Positions 39,961-52,800 of a stretch of 64,000 nt of DNA are shown piece by piece. The notes beneath the pieces are model-generated. The model saw nothing but the letters and a program-made list of their open reading frames with translations. It was not told the DNA's origin and ran no database searches. Where the stretch lies: positions 2,526,501 through 2,590,500 of the forward strand of contig CAJHZI010000484.1 in the NCBI GenBank assembly GCA_905160935.1. Direction: 5' to 3'. Source of the DNA: Enchytraeus crypticus (lineage: Eukaryota > Annelida > Clitellata > Enchytraeida > Enchytraeidae). Position numbers and translations under genes: made by a program. Every line of letters starts with the position of its first letter. Position 1 is the stretch's first letter.

Positions 39961-40704
39961 CCAACTGTCACTATAACTTTACTATATTATAAGCAGTAAA
40001 GCTGACTCCAGATTAACCCTTGATAACGTTTATAAAAATTTTATTAAATTCTGTACCTTCAGGAAATTAGTTTGTTTCATCTAGATTGTGTATAAAAAGG
40101 AGAATATCGATTAACATGATAAACAAGAAATATCAAGCGATATATTCAGAACTAATTAGATATTACTACATGAGCATGAAACAGTTAGCGTCTATTTACA
40201 TACTCCAACCATTTTGTAAAGTGCTTTTAATATAATAAATAATAATTTTTGTAAATTTTTATCATTACGTTGTGAGCCTCTCCACTTTAACTTTAATATA
40301 ATTAGTCGGTTCGAGATTCTAAGCACAAAAGTTGGAAAGAGAAGATGAAGTAAGAAATTATTTTAACTTTTTCTTATAAAACTTAAAGTTATTGCTGTTT
40401 ATGAAGTTATTAACTTTTTCATTTAAACAGTTAACTTATTTAAGTTAAACAAAAATATGCAATTTAATTTCTCAGTCCTAAAGTATTGTATGATAGCAGC
40501 ATTGCATAAATTGCGCTTTTTAATGACGCAACAATTTGAGACGAAATACGATCTACCGTGTGCTTCTGCTGTGAAAACCTCTGTAGTTGCATAGTCCTCG
40601 TAAACATTCCTATCATCCTCAGAATCCTGTTCCTCGTGGAATGATGGAATGATCCGGATCATCCAATGATCCGGTAGATTGGCAGTATATCCTGTCTTTA
40701 GTTA

Positions 40705-40872
40705 TAATTCAAAGGCGTCAGAGAGGGAGACCCAAGAAGCGTTGGTTGGATAGAATAATCGAAGACATGCGCATAGTAAAGGTCAATTAGGAAGACGTCA
40801 ACGAAAGCGGCAAATAGAGGTAGGCATGTCGCCAAGCGGAGCCTGCAGAAAAGCGGAATTAACGCTAGAAAA
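40705..40872 (+). pseudogene. LINE C-terminal remnant
   Basis: One frame encodes QRGRPKKRWLDRIIEDMRIV, then stops, then ACRQAEPAEKRN. Resembles the conserved end of LINE reverse transcriptases ('GRPKKRWxD...'). Three in-frame stops. Confidence 0.65.
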
Positions 40873-41108
40873 GAGAAGAAGAAGAAGAGATATAATTCAA
40901 ATAGTTTGAGAGTGCCATGGTTCTTCTACTTTGATAGACAGAGAGAGGCAATCACTCGGCTGGTTGTTCAGACATGCGCCAACCCCCTAGCATATAATTT
41001 AGTTATCTAACAGAAAGTCAGTATGTGCATGGTTCAAATCTATAGATCGACGTGATTTCTACGGAAGAAGCCTCCGTCAGAGCAGGTTTAGCCTCTACAA
41101 GCAATTAA

Positions 41109-41906
41109 TTACTGGAACTGTGGAGGTCTGGGGAATAGAACGATAAGTGAAGTGATGATGATGACGATGTAGAGGAAGAAGAAGAACCTATCCAGAGCCA
41201 CTGAGATTTCTTTCCACTCCTCGTTGTTTGCAGCTTTCTCCGAGTCCCGCTTACTCCATCCGTCGATCTTCCTCTCAATACGTCCCATTGAGTCCTTCAC
41301 GGAGTTGAGTCTCTCAAACAGTATCTCGCATTTCTCTCCGGACTTAAAATTAGATCCGCCGCAACCCGTCGGTATTTCCGTAGATATATAGTTTGGTTCT
41401 TGGATGCGATTGACTACTCCGCAGTAACCCGTTGCTGTAGCAGGTTCTTCTTCAACTTTTTCTAGAACAGCAGCCTTTAGCAAGCCCGCATAGTTCTCTG
41501 CTTTATTTCCCGTATTGATTCTCTCGTCACCCAGATAAGGGAGATCGCTTTCTTCGCAACAACCATTCACAGGACCATTAGATTTGTAGTCGGTAGAATG
41601 TTTAAATCTTTTCAATTCCTTACTATTAGCAGATTCCACTTCCTGATTCCACTTAGCTGAGTCCACTTCCGCTGAACCGAGTCCCCTCGAAGGGTTCGCC
41701 GGATCTCTGAGACATCCAGCTGTTTCCATGTCTCCACCCCCAGCCCGTGATGTGACGTCACTCAACTCTGACGTCAGCTGCAGTTGATCTCTAACGACCA
41801 CATCGGTGCGAGGTTTGACTGAGGTTCGATTCCAAAGTTCAGAAGGGCGTCTACTTGAGATACTGGAATGTTTCGTTAAGGAATTCAAGAGCTGACAGCG
41901 TAGCAA
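41109..41906 (-). CDS. Receptor exon 8: cytoplasmic loop and M4
   Basis: Acceptor ttgtttcag, 798 nt to TAA at 41,109-41,111. Hydrophilic loop of about 215 residues, amphipathic MA helix ([32 protein letters not shown]), then M4 [18 protein letters not shown] and a PRPPQFQ end. The loop is not recognisable in detail, as usual for this region. Confidence 0.94.
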   Translation of the reverse strand: MLRCQLLNSLTKHSSISSRRPSELWNRTSVKPRTDVVVRDQLQLTSELSDVTSRAGGGDMETAGCLRDPANPSRGLGSAEVDSAKWNQEVESANSKELKRFKHSTDYKSNGPVNGCCEESDLPYLGDERINTGNKAENYAGLLKAAVLEKVEEEPATATGYCGVVNRIQEPNYISTEIPTGCGGSNFKSGEKCEILFERLNSVKDSMGRIERKIDGWSKRDSEKAANNEEWKEISVALDRFFFFLYIVIIITSLIVLFPRPPQFQ

Positions 41907-42233
41907 CTGAAACAAAAAATAAATCACTTAAGTCTAAAAATGCGTATGATTAACAAGAGGGTTACTGTCATCTTGAGCACAGATTAATGTCTCTATCTTC
42001 TACAGTATTAAATACTAAATAGGTGTTCTAATATACAGGTGTCTTTGTGTCATGTACTAAATGTCAGTGTTGTCACAGTCCTCTGCTGAAATTATATTCG
42101 AGAAATGTACCGGGCGTTAAATCCAACTGAATTCATAATATTAAAAATAAAATAAGAAATAGTAAAAGTAATGGTATTGTTATTATTAAGGTTATTATTA
42201 TTATTATTATTAATATTGTTATTATTATTATTA

Positions 42234-42267
<34 letters not shown>

Positions 42268-45240
42268 TAAAGAAAAATCATTTTAAAAACGGCATTTCTA
42301 TCAAGGTTTAATTCTAAGTAAGTTATTAAAGATTAACGATCAATCTTCAAAATGATTGAATTTAATGAAACCTATCACTCTTACTGCAATATGTAAAAAT
42401 ATATCCCAATATCCATTTACCAGTCCAGTGAATATATACGATCAACTCGGACTGCCATAGAGCCCACTTGAGATTTATCCCAGCAGGGCATTGTTAAAAT
42501 TTCATAACACTATTTTTTACCCCTATTTGTTCATTCGGATAATGAAGCGCCGTGAATTTGCCGGGCACTTGAGAAACTGTAAATATATAGCTTTCCCACT
42601 GGTTAACTACTGGTCACATTCTACTCTTATTCACACTCCATTATATTATGGCTGGAGCCAGTGGCGAAGTCGGTGAGCTACTACGGATCAGTATATGGGG
42701 GGATACACATTTTGGACTCGCTCGTCACTGACATCGCTTTCGAGTGAGGAAACTGACGTTAACATTAGCTTTACCAGCTTTAAACTAGAACTTGGACTTC
42801 GTGTGCTAAGAGCGAAAAGGTGAAGTATCTCTAATTATTCCATGATATATTTATTATGCAGCAAAGTCAGTGCCTATGAGCTGGAAAGAATTGCAAGGAT
42901 CATTTTGGTGTGTTCTAAATGAATAAATAAATGACAATATCACACTTAGAGATAAAGAACTCCACCAGTTTACGATCACAGGACATCGACTTGAGTTCAG
43001 AAGAATTGAGTTCAGAAGAATTGAGTTCAGAAGAAGTGTTAGATAGTATTTCAGCAAGAATGTCGCTGAATAATTGTAATTCTGTGGAGAAATAAATTAT
43101 CCACTCAGTCCAAGCTGCTAGCAGAGATGATCCTAACGGTATTAGCAATGGTGAACGGGTCAATTCAGGCTCAATTTCACGAAGGGAAGTGAAAAAGCTA
43201 ATGTTAAAGTCATTTTCCTCTCTCGAAAGCGATGTCAGTGAAGGGCGAGTCCATGATTGGAGCCCTGCACATACTGGTCTGCAGTCGAATATCTTATCGA
43301 CATCGTCACTGGCTCCAGCCAAGATGTGAGATGAAATCAGCTGTGAGATTAAATGACAAAGTAAGTAGAATTTAAGCTAAGTTTATCGGAACCAATCCTA
43401 TGTTAAGTCTATAAGAAGCAAGAATTTTCTCAGCAAAAACCAAACTGTTAGAAATCTGTATGTCTCATCTAAAATATTTTTATTCATGTACAGTATATCG
43501 CACCGCAATTTTTAGCTACTGTAATTTAACTTAATTTAACAATTATTTTATAGCTAAACTGCTCATGCTACGGTGCTACAAAATCAATTTAGATTTCTAG
43601 AGAACTAAGAGAGGTATGAGATAATTCCTTTTTATATCTCCCACCTGACCAGTTCCTATTCGTTATCAACTTAAGCGAACTTAAACAATTTTCCCTCACT
43701 CCAGGAGGAATACTATAGAGTCTAATGCCTATGCGTCATGCAGTCATATAAGCTTCCACATGTCTTCATTGATGTTTGACATGAACCTGCGGGGAATGAA
43801 TTCAGTCGGTTAAAATTCATTAATAGCTCCACTGAATGGAAATTATAGGGATAAATTCTAAGGTTAATTTTTACTCTAATGTATAATAATATATCTCGCT
43901 AAAGTTGCGCATTTGGCAAGACTTTCTTGAAGTCTGTTGTTGGTTACCATCGATTTTAGCTAGTTTAGGACTGGGTTTGAAACTACTGAATATCTGGGAG
44001 GGTCCTGCAATCAAACAGTTATCAGAACTTCACTCATTAGTAGCAAAATTTTAAAATGAATCATCATCATCATCATCACCTCCCCTAAATCCCAGTTTAA
44101 CTAGGGTCGGGATTAGAAAATTGTGTAGCAATTTCTTTAGCTTAGGCGCTCACCAACCAAATATCCTTTCCAAAATTGGATTGGATCTTAGTTCTTTGTC
44201 GCCTTGCACGACACATGAAGTCCACGATTGGTCTATTCTCCAGCAACCCGGACCCAACATGTTTAAATATGAAGTAATGAATACGAGGAATAAATAAAAG
44301 AACACATTATGAGGATATTGACGTTTTCATGACATCATGTTAGGAATGAACATAAACTACCTCCATCTGGAAGTAGTTCGACGTGTAATTTTCCACCGGT
44401 TCTAGAAAATTAACGTACCAGTGTTAGCTAAAACATATCAAGGCCATAATCATAATCTTTCGTTTGAACTATAAATGTATGCATTATATTTAAGAAGATT
44501 TAGTTACAAAAAGGGTACACTAAGTTTTAAAAACTGTGAAGTTTTCTTTCAATATAATACAGTTATTTAAACAATGAACCTCACAGGACTTTTTTAAATG
44601 TTCACGTTTCTATCTATCTGAAGTGGCATTAGCTAATCTCTTCCATTGGACTCAAATCCTGACGCGAGGCGTGAGATCATAAATTATTCAAGTACATGTT
44701 GGTCTTAGTGTTTACGACAACTTGTCACTTAGGAACAACGATTTCTGTTTTAGCACATTTAGTTACCGTCACTTCGATGCAGACCTACAAGAGTTTAAAC
44801 ACAAGTTTTGGATATTGGACTTGCATTGTTTTGATCTCGCTTTCTCTTGTCGTCTCTGTGTACTCAGTCGTCATCCTGTGCTGCTTTGGGGCCTGTTTGT
44901 GTAGAGTCAGCAAGATACGTCCCTGGCATTGTCTTATGGTGAGGAACTGGACGTTAAATTATTATTGGTATTGATTGATTGATTGTTAAAAAGTAGAAAT
45001 CAACAATATACTCACACAAATCAACAGAGAGAATGAAAAGGATCCTAAACGGTGCCCATCCGGCGATACTTTGGACTGATTATCTGGATTTTGGAATTTT
45101 GCACCGTTTTTGAACCTTCTTTTTGCTCGCCGGCTTGATTTTGTCTCAATAGTGCTTGATGTCGTCATTGATGACTGTAGCATTGATGACTGTATTGATG
45201 ATTGTTTTATTTGTGTGATAACAATTTTTGTAGTTTTGAC

Positions 45241-45295
<55 letters not shown>

Positions 45296-46739
45296 GTAAT
45301 AATAGTAAATGATGATTAAAAGTTTTCGCGATGATGAACGAAGAGCACTTCGCTGGTGTAGGCGTTGCACCTGAAGCAAGCCTGCTCAACACTGCGAGTG
45401 AGGGTATGTGGTCCACAGCTGAACACCCCGAACACATTAGTCGATAGATGCTCCTTCATGACTACTTTCAGGGCTTCTTCCGGAAAATCAGGTCGACCAA
45501 AGTGAGTGGTTGACCTCAAACCAGTGAATAGACTCCTGTCTGAGATCTTCTGAAAGTGGCGCTCATATATGTACAGCATGGTGGTGCGGAAGTCAAACTT
45601 TCCCTTGAACTGTGTGATGAAGGTGCTAACCACCACAATGTTGGAATGATCTTTCTGCTCCACCTCTCTGATGATGTCTGTCATTCACTCGAAGTGGCGC
45701 TGGGTGCGAGCCACCCAGATGAAGTAGACCTTTTTACACATCATGTCCCGATTGCCTCTCTCCGACCTGTGAGCAATATCCTTGAGGATAGAAACGAATG
45801 GAATGACTCCAATGCCTCCACCAATCAATATGGACACCTCGTATTTACTCCAGTCCTGATATCCTAATGCATAGGGACCGTCCAGATACACCAGATTATT
45901 ATTATTACTATTATTATTATTATTATTATTATTACTATTATTATTATTATTATTATTATTAAATAAACAGTCAAGCAAGATGAATAAAGTCTATGGTCGG
46001 AAGAGATGTGTTTAGATTTTAGATTTAGACAAATGAACACTCTACTCACACAGTGTAGCCATGCTGGCACTGGTCTACCATTGCTCTTAGACAGGTTGAC
46101 TACCATAGAGGAGAGGATGATCGCTATCATAATGATCGTCATGTTGAACGTGTAGTAGATTCCTTCAATGTAACAACACATAGTGATTATCATACTTCAA
46201 TGTAACAACACATAGTGATTATCATACTTCAATGTAACAACACATAGTGATTATCATACTTCAATGTAACAACACATAGTCATTATCATACTTCAATGTA
46301 ACAACACATAGTCATTATCATACTTCAATGTAACAACACATAGTGATTATCATACTTCAATGTAACAACACATAGTGATTATCATACTTCAATGTAACAA
46401 CACATAGTGATTATCATACTTCAATGTAACAACACATAGTCATTATCATGCTTCAATGTAACAACACATAGTCATTATCATACTTCAATGTAACAACACA
46501 TAGTCATTATCATACTTCAATGTAACAACACATAGTCATTATCTTCCTTCAACACATAGTTATAGACGGTGGTCAGCTAGGTAAGATATGTATCATCTTC
46601 CCTGACGGCCGTCGTTCTGGTGTTTATAGCCTGTTTGACACACTGTGTTCCTGGGAATTTTTTAAAACTTTATTTCAGTTAAATGTTTATTTCTGTTTGC
46701 ATTTGTCAGTGATTTGGTGTTGATGCTGAAATAAACACA

Positions 46740-46819
<80 letters not shown>

Positions 46820-49800
46820 TATATATTTATATATATATATCTACATAGTCATTATTATCCTTTAATGTAACAACACATAGTCATTATCTTCATTCAATAC
46901 AACAGCACATAGTCATTATCTTCATTCAATACAACAGCACATAGTCATTATCTTCATTCAATACAACAGCACATAGTCATTATCTTCATTCAATACAACA
47001 GCACATAGTCATTATCTTCATTCAATACAACAGCACATAGTCATTATCTTCATTCAATACAACAGCACATAGTCATTATCTTCATTCAATACAACAGCAC
47101 ATAGTCATTATCATCCTTCACTTCAACAACACATTCATTATCTTACTTCAATGCAACAACACATAGTCATAATCTTGCTGAAGGGTACTTTTACAAATAC
47201 GTTGTTACAGAATTTACGCGGGTAGTGGCCAGGTAGCAGGAGAATAGTCCAAACATGGACTGCACGTGCCGTAAAAGGCAACCATGCACTATGATTCAAA
47301 TCAACGTCAGAAAGGGCATTTATTTCGACAACGATGATGATGTTGTCATAGATTTTAATTCATACACAATAGACAGGCAAACAACGTAAGAATTATTACA
47401 AGCTTCACTCAGTCATGTAGCTAAAGAAGATGAACTTTATTCATCGGCTGATCGCAAAAGATTAGCATATCAATATAACCTTTCTGCGCCAATCATAGTA
47501 GTGATTCATTGAAATATGTGTCTGATGTGATTTCCCGTTATTTTCTTCAGTATCTACATTAGTCACCTCTAAAAATTTGTAGATCTTTTAACTATTTAGT
47601 AAATGCAAGGTTATTTGGCCCTGCATTGAATTAGTTCAAATCGTAGTATGAAAATGTTATTGATAGCTTTTAATAATAGAATCATTGCGCAAACAACAAG
47701 ACTAAAATGTATGCAGTGTATTTCATTTTACTTTCACAAACATTGGCATAAAATTCTTCATCTGATCAATAAAATATTTATATATTTTAGTACAGTGTAT
47801 CATATCCGACTTACACTAATCTGAGATTCTTAAAATTGGAAATAGATCAGGCTATTCCTTACAACCATTAGGATTTTCTCAATATTCATAGAGATTTGGC
47901 TCCACTTACTGAGAGTCAATCCACTCACTCTGACAGTCCATCTCTCACAGCGCCACTGAGAATTTGTTAAATTGGGTTACGATTATTTTTGAGTTTCGTT
48001 TAAAGTTTAAAATTAGCATGCTATGAAATGAAGACATGCATAGTCCTACCTAGGGTTGGGATAGATGACCCTGAAGGGGGCGCAGCTCCCACCAGTATCA
48101 GCAATAGAAACATCAGGCTGCCAAATATACTCATGGCTGATAGAACAAACAAAAATATATCAAATATACCAATAGCTGATAGAACAAACACAACTAAATA
48201 TATCAAGTAATCATAGCTGATAGAACAAACAAAAGTATGTCAAATATATTCATAACTGCTGGAACAAACACAAAAAGGGTATTCGGTAGGTGAGCGCCTA
48301 GCTTCAGAAATTGTTACAAAATTAAAAAGAATGGAGAATGATATGAAAAATAAGGGTTTGATTGATGATATGGTGTGGGACAGTGAGGAATGGAGAAGGT
48401 CTATTCGTATCCCGACCCTAGACAAAATGGGAGTTAGGGGAAGATGAAGATAATGGTCATGCATTGATGGATAGTCAAATTTATATGCTGATTGATTGAC
48501 TATTGATTAAATAAGTAACTTGACTGTTGACTGACCGGCTGATTCGTTGTTTGAAAACAAACCTAAACCGGTTCTGTCTGGTCTCTCCGGTGGAAGCCAG
48601 AACACGACGACCGTGAGACAGGCGAGAAAGATGCAGGGCAGGGTCAGTATGTAGGTCGAGAGAACGTGTTTACGTTTGAGACTCAGGTGAAATTTGAGGA
48701 TCACAAAATTCGGCTGAATGTCGACAGAAGGTTCGTTTGTTCTTTCAGCTGTAACGTTGACAATTTCCCAACTGCAGGATTCCTGTGCATTAATCAATCA
48801 ATGAATCAATAAGAATTTAAAGTCCAGTTCCTCGCCATAAGGACTTGTCAGGGACGTCGTTGAATTACATTTTGCATAATTAATCAAATTCTTGCAATAA
48901 TTTTATTAATTTTTAATTTGCTCGAATAATTTATAATTTCATTAGTAAAACATATCAATAACACATTACTGATCCATAAAGGTGTTTAATGGAAGTATGA
49001 TTTATTTAGTAAAGAAATGTATTACATTTAGTACAATTAATTTAATTATCACAATAACTTTACTAATTTTAAATTTGCTCAAATAAATTGTAATTTCCTT
49101 AGATAAAAATATTAATAGTAACTAAATTAGATATTAAAGCGTTTAAGGGATATATGACTCAGTAAAGAGCAGTGCATAAGTCACAAGAAGAAGGCATCAG
49201 TTCGAAACCCAGATCAGCTTTACAATCCAGTAACCTGTCGATAAATACCTTGTAATCCGATTGGAAGTTGGAGAGATCAATGCCTTGCGGGAATGCCATG
49301 AGAAGATCTATCTCCTTAGAATTGTGCGTCCATGACCCAAACCACATGTGGCATTCCTGCTCGTCGAATGGAAAGTTGGTGACGTCCACGGAGCAGGAGC
49401 TGCTGAAGATGGTGTGAGGATACCATTGGACCACTCCAGTGGATCCCACGACTGCCTGTGAGTCCCGGAATGTCCGAGATACTTCGGCACTGGAGAATCA
49501 TCAGTGAACTTAAAATAACTAGTAACATAAGTTAGTAATTAGCTTAACTAAGTAGTTATTAGCCCTTTCCTTACCAGGATTATTTTTGAAACGAGAATAA
49601 AGCGACGCCATCGGTCAGTTTTTATGCTAAGCATTCTGGGTAATTGGTCTCTCTCGCATCCAAACTGCAAGAACGTCTTAGTTACGTATGTGGACTTTCA
49701 AGTACCGCTGGTAAAATAAGGAGCTATTATTCAAAGTCATAGATATAACTTGTAATTGGAGAAGGACTTCAAAGTACCAGCGGTAAAGAAAGGGTAGCAG

Positions 49801-52800
49801 TAACTTAAAATCCGAACTTTGTCATTTTACATTAGCATATTTTTTTATTTCATATTTAAGTTATTAGGCTAAAATCTATAAGTAATAGTAATAATGAGAC
49901 ACATTTATATTATCATAATATGAAACATATTTGTAATGAAGTTTAAACTAGATACTGATATATATTTGTTACATTAAACAGAACTAATCTAATATAACAA
50001 AGAATTCTACATGCATACAATTTATCAAAATTAACATCAAGCAGCATTGATCAGGCAGCATTGATCAGGCAGCATTGATCAGGCAGCATTGATCAGGCAG
50101 CATTGATCAGGCAGCATTGATCAGGCAACATTGATCAGGCAACATTGATCAGGCAACATTGATCAGGCAGCATTGATCAAGCAGCATTGATCAGGCAACA
50201 TTGATCAGGCAACATTGATCAGGCAGCATTGATCAAGCAGCATTGATCAGGCAACATTGATAAGGAAGCATTGATCAGGCTGCATTGATCAGGCAGCATT
50301 GATCAGGCAGCATTGATCAGGCAGCATTGATCAGGCAGCATTGATCAGGCAGCATGGATCAGGCAGCATTGATCAGGCTGCATTGATCAGGCAACATTGA
50401 TCAGGAAGCATTGATCAGGCAGTATTGATCAGACAGCATTGATCAGGCAGCATGGATCAGACAGCATTGATCAGGCAGCATTGATCAGGCAGCATTGATC
50501 AGGCAGCATTGATCAGGCAGCATTGATCAGGCAGCATTGATCAGGCAGCATTGATCAGGCAGCATTGATCAGGCAGCATTGATCAGGCAGCATTGATCAG
50601 GCAGCATTGATCAGGCAGCATTGATCAGGCAGCAACAGGCATCAGTCCTCAGGCAGTATCAAGCTGAGGATATAGAGACATAATGGCTGCTTCATGAACT
50701 CTTTGTGATATTAATTTATTAAAATTATTTCATTTTCTACATCACAAAAAACTGCATGGACTTCTTGTACTGTAGGTGCATTTTCTCAAATATATGCATA
50801 TCGATTATTGTATCAAACTAGAAGACATTTTCAACAAATATGCTAGAAATAACTACAGAAAAGTTTCAAAAATAAACATCTTTAACTAGAAATAATGTCC
50901 AAATACAATAATATGGCGAATTAGTGTTTTTGGCACTAAATGGTAAAGCTTTCAATCAGACTTCGCTAAAGTTTTATGTTCTGTGTTTTGACAGTTCACA
51001 TATATTTTCATTGAGAAAATTTCTTCTGTATAGTTACTTGGCGCAACGTTGTTCATCATAATTCCAGTAAAGTAGCGCCATTATACGAGGAGTAAGTGAA
51101 GTCTCAACTCATTAGCGTTATTTTCTTACTGAATTAGCTGAATGAATCGTGAAAAGTAGCTGTTATTCTGCACCGCCAGTGAGACGAAATGCATAGAAAT
51201 AAACCCATGGATCCATCCTATGGGGTGGAATGACTTGAGTCATAGGATCCTCTCCTGATAATCAGGACGTCACGAGTTCGAAGCTTGATCATGTCCGACT
51301 GTAAACTTAGGATAGAGAAACAGTGGCTAAACTTACATTTTTTATATTTCTTATAACATAACTATAAGATATTAGGCTAAATGGACTCCTACCATGTTCA
51401 GTTTTCAATAAGGTTACTCTCAAGTTGTACACGTTCAAGATTTAATTTCTAATCGTTTAAGTAATGGTATTTATCAATCTACCTTGACCATTTTTTGATC
51501 ACCGGACTGGCTTTCGTTATATTTATTTATTATTTATTATTTTATTTTCATAGTCATTTTATTTTAGAGTACGGCAGGAAATTTGAAAAATAATGTTAAA
51601 ATTTTAAATTGTCACAAGTGACTATGCCTTACCCTACACTGAACTTACACTAAAATTACATCACACTGAACTTACGTGTTATACAGCATTATGTCAGGCT
51701 TCCAAATCAGATCGTGATCAACGTGAACAATGGAAACGTTGCCATAATCAGAAGCGTTCCAGACCAAGTATTCGTCCGTCCATTCCTACGTCATGTGAAT
51801 ACAGCACATATACCACTCACAACAAGTACCTAACTATCCATTCGTAAGTCATATGAACACAGCACAGATACCATACACAACAAGTACCTAACTATCCATT
51901 CGTAAGTCATATGAACACAGCACATGACGTAAGTGCCCTATTGGGCATTCTTACGTCATGTTAATACAGAACAGGTATTAATCACAAGTATCCAACTGTC
52001 CATTCCTACGACATATAAATACTGTAAACATATATTACTTTCCTATGTCGTATGAATACAGTAAATATACATTACTCAGAAGTAACCTTCGCCAATTCCT
52101 ACGTCACGCAGGGTAAACATATATTACTCACAACAATAATTCATATATTTCACATTATTAGGCTCAGCCATTTGTTGGCAACTTCTTCGACAGCTGTTCA
52201 GTAGGTGCAGGGTTCAAGATCAGGTTAAGATTTGTTCCGTGATATTAAGAAATCCGAAAAGGCTCAATTGAAAGATTGTTACAAATTAACGTATTTAAAA
52301 ATAACAAAATCTAATTAAATATCTCACATATCTAGTCCACATTCCCAGCGTGAGAATCCTTCTCTTCTCATCCAGATCAAGTTGTATGAGTCCCAGTCCA
52401 AACTTTACTGGAACGCTTCTACTGGAGTCGAGCACAGGTCTGCCCATCTTACCCACGGCGTCGTAACGCTTAAACAAATCAGCCATCAGCCGCTTCTCCG
52501 CAGAGCGCTTCACGCTGCGGCAAATAATAGTTTAAGGTTTAGAATGTCTTAATAGTGTAGGGGTAACGGCATGAAGTTCTAAATGACAGATTCTGAGGTG
52601 ATTTGAGCACTCATAGTTTCGAATCTCATCCGTGCTGATCTGAGAGTAAAATCTCGGACATTCACGGGACTAGTTATACGGAAAGTGGTCCAAATTGCCT
52701 AACGATTAAACATGTGTTAGAGGGGATCTACTTCACCGAGATATTTTACCCGCGAGATTAAATGGCAGTTATTCCATTATAGAACTAAGGAAGGCAATAG

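Larger units (their letters stand above)
34346..41108. other. Intergenic region between IF promoter and receptor 3' end
   Basis: Holds family C and D fragments, a SINE-B and a partial SINE-A, a 12-bp minisatellite (34,995-35,105), a (GATT)n run near 35,990-36,030 and a LINE tail at 40,700-40,870. The 79- and 75-codon frames here show no recognisable family. Most of 35,460-37,840 shows nothing. Confidence 0.65.

Noticed and set aside
40423..40662. 79-codon open frame, minus strand
   Set aside because: No recognisable family, no splice context, not part of the receptor model; probably chance.
45556..45867. 103-codon plus-strand open frame
   Set aside because: Antisense shadow of the DUOX fragment.
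46560..46700. Short open stretch [20 protein letters not shown]
   Set aside because: Lies between two 32-bp arrays; no family recognised and no splice context.
49308..49528. Other-frame open frames over receptor exon 4
   Set aside because: Shadows; only the frame containing the Cys loop is consistent with neighbouring exons.
50039..50637. CRISPR-like array
   Set aside because: Pure 14-bp tandem repeat without spacers, in an animal intron.
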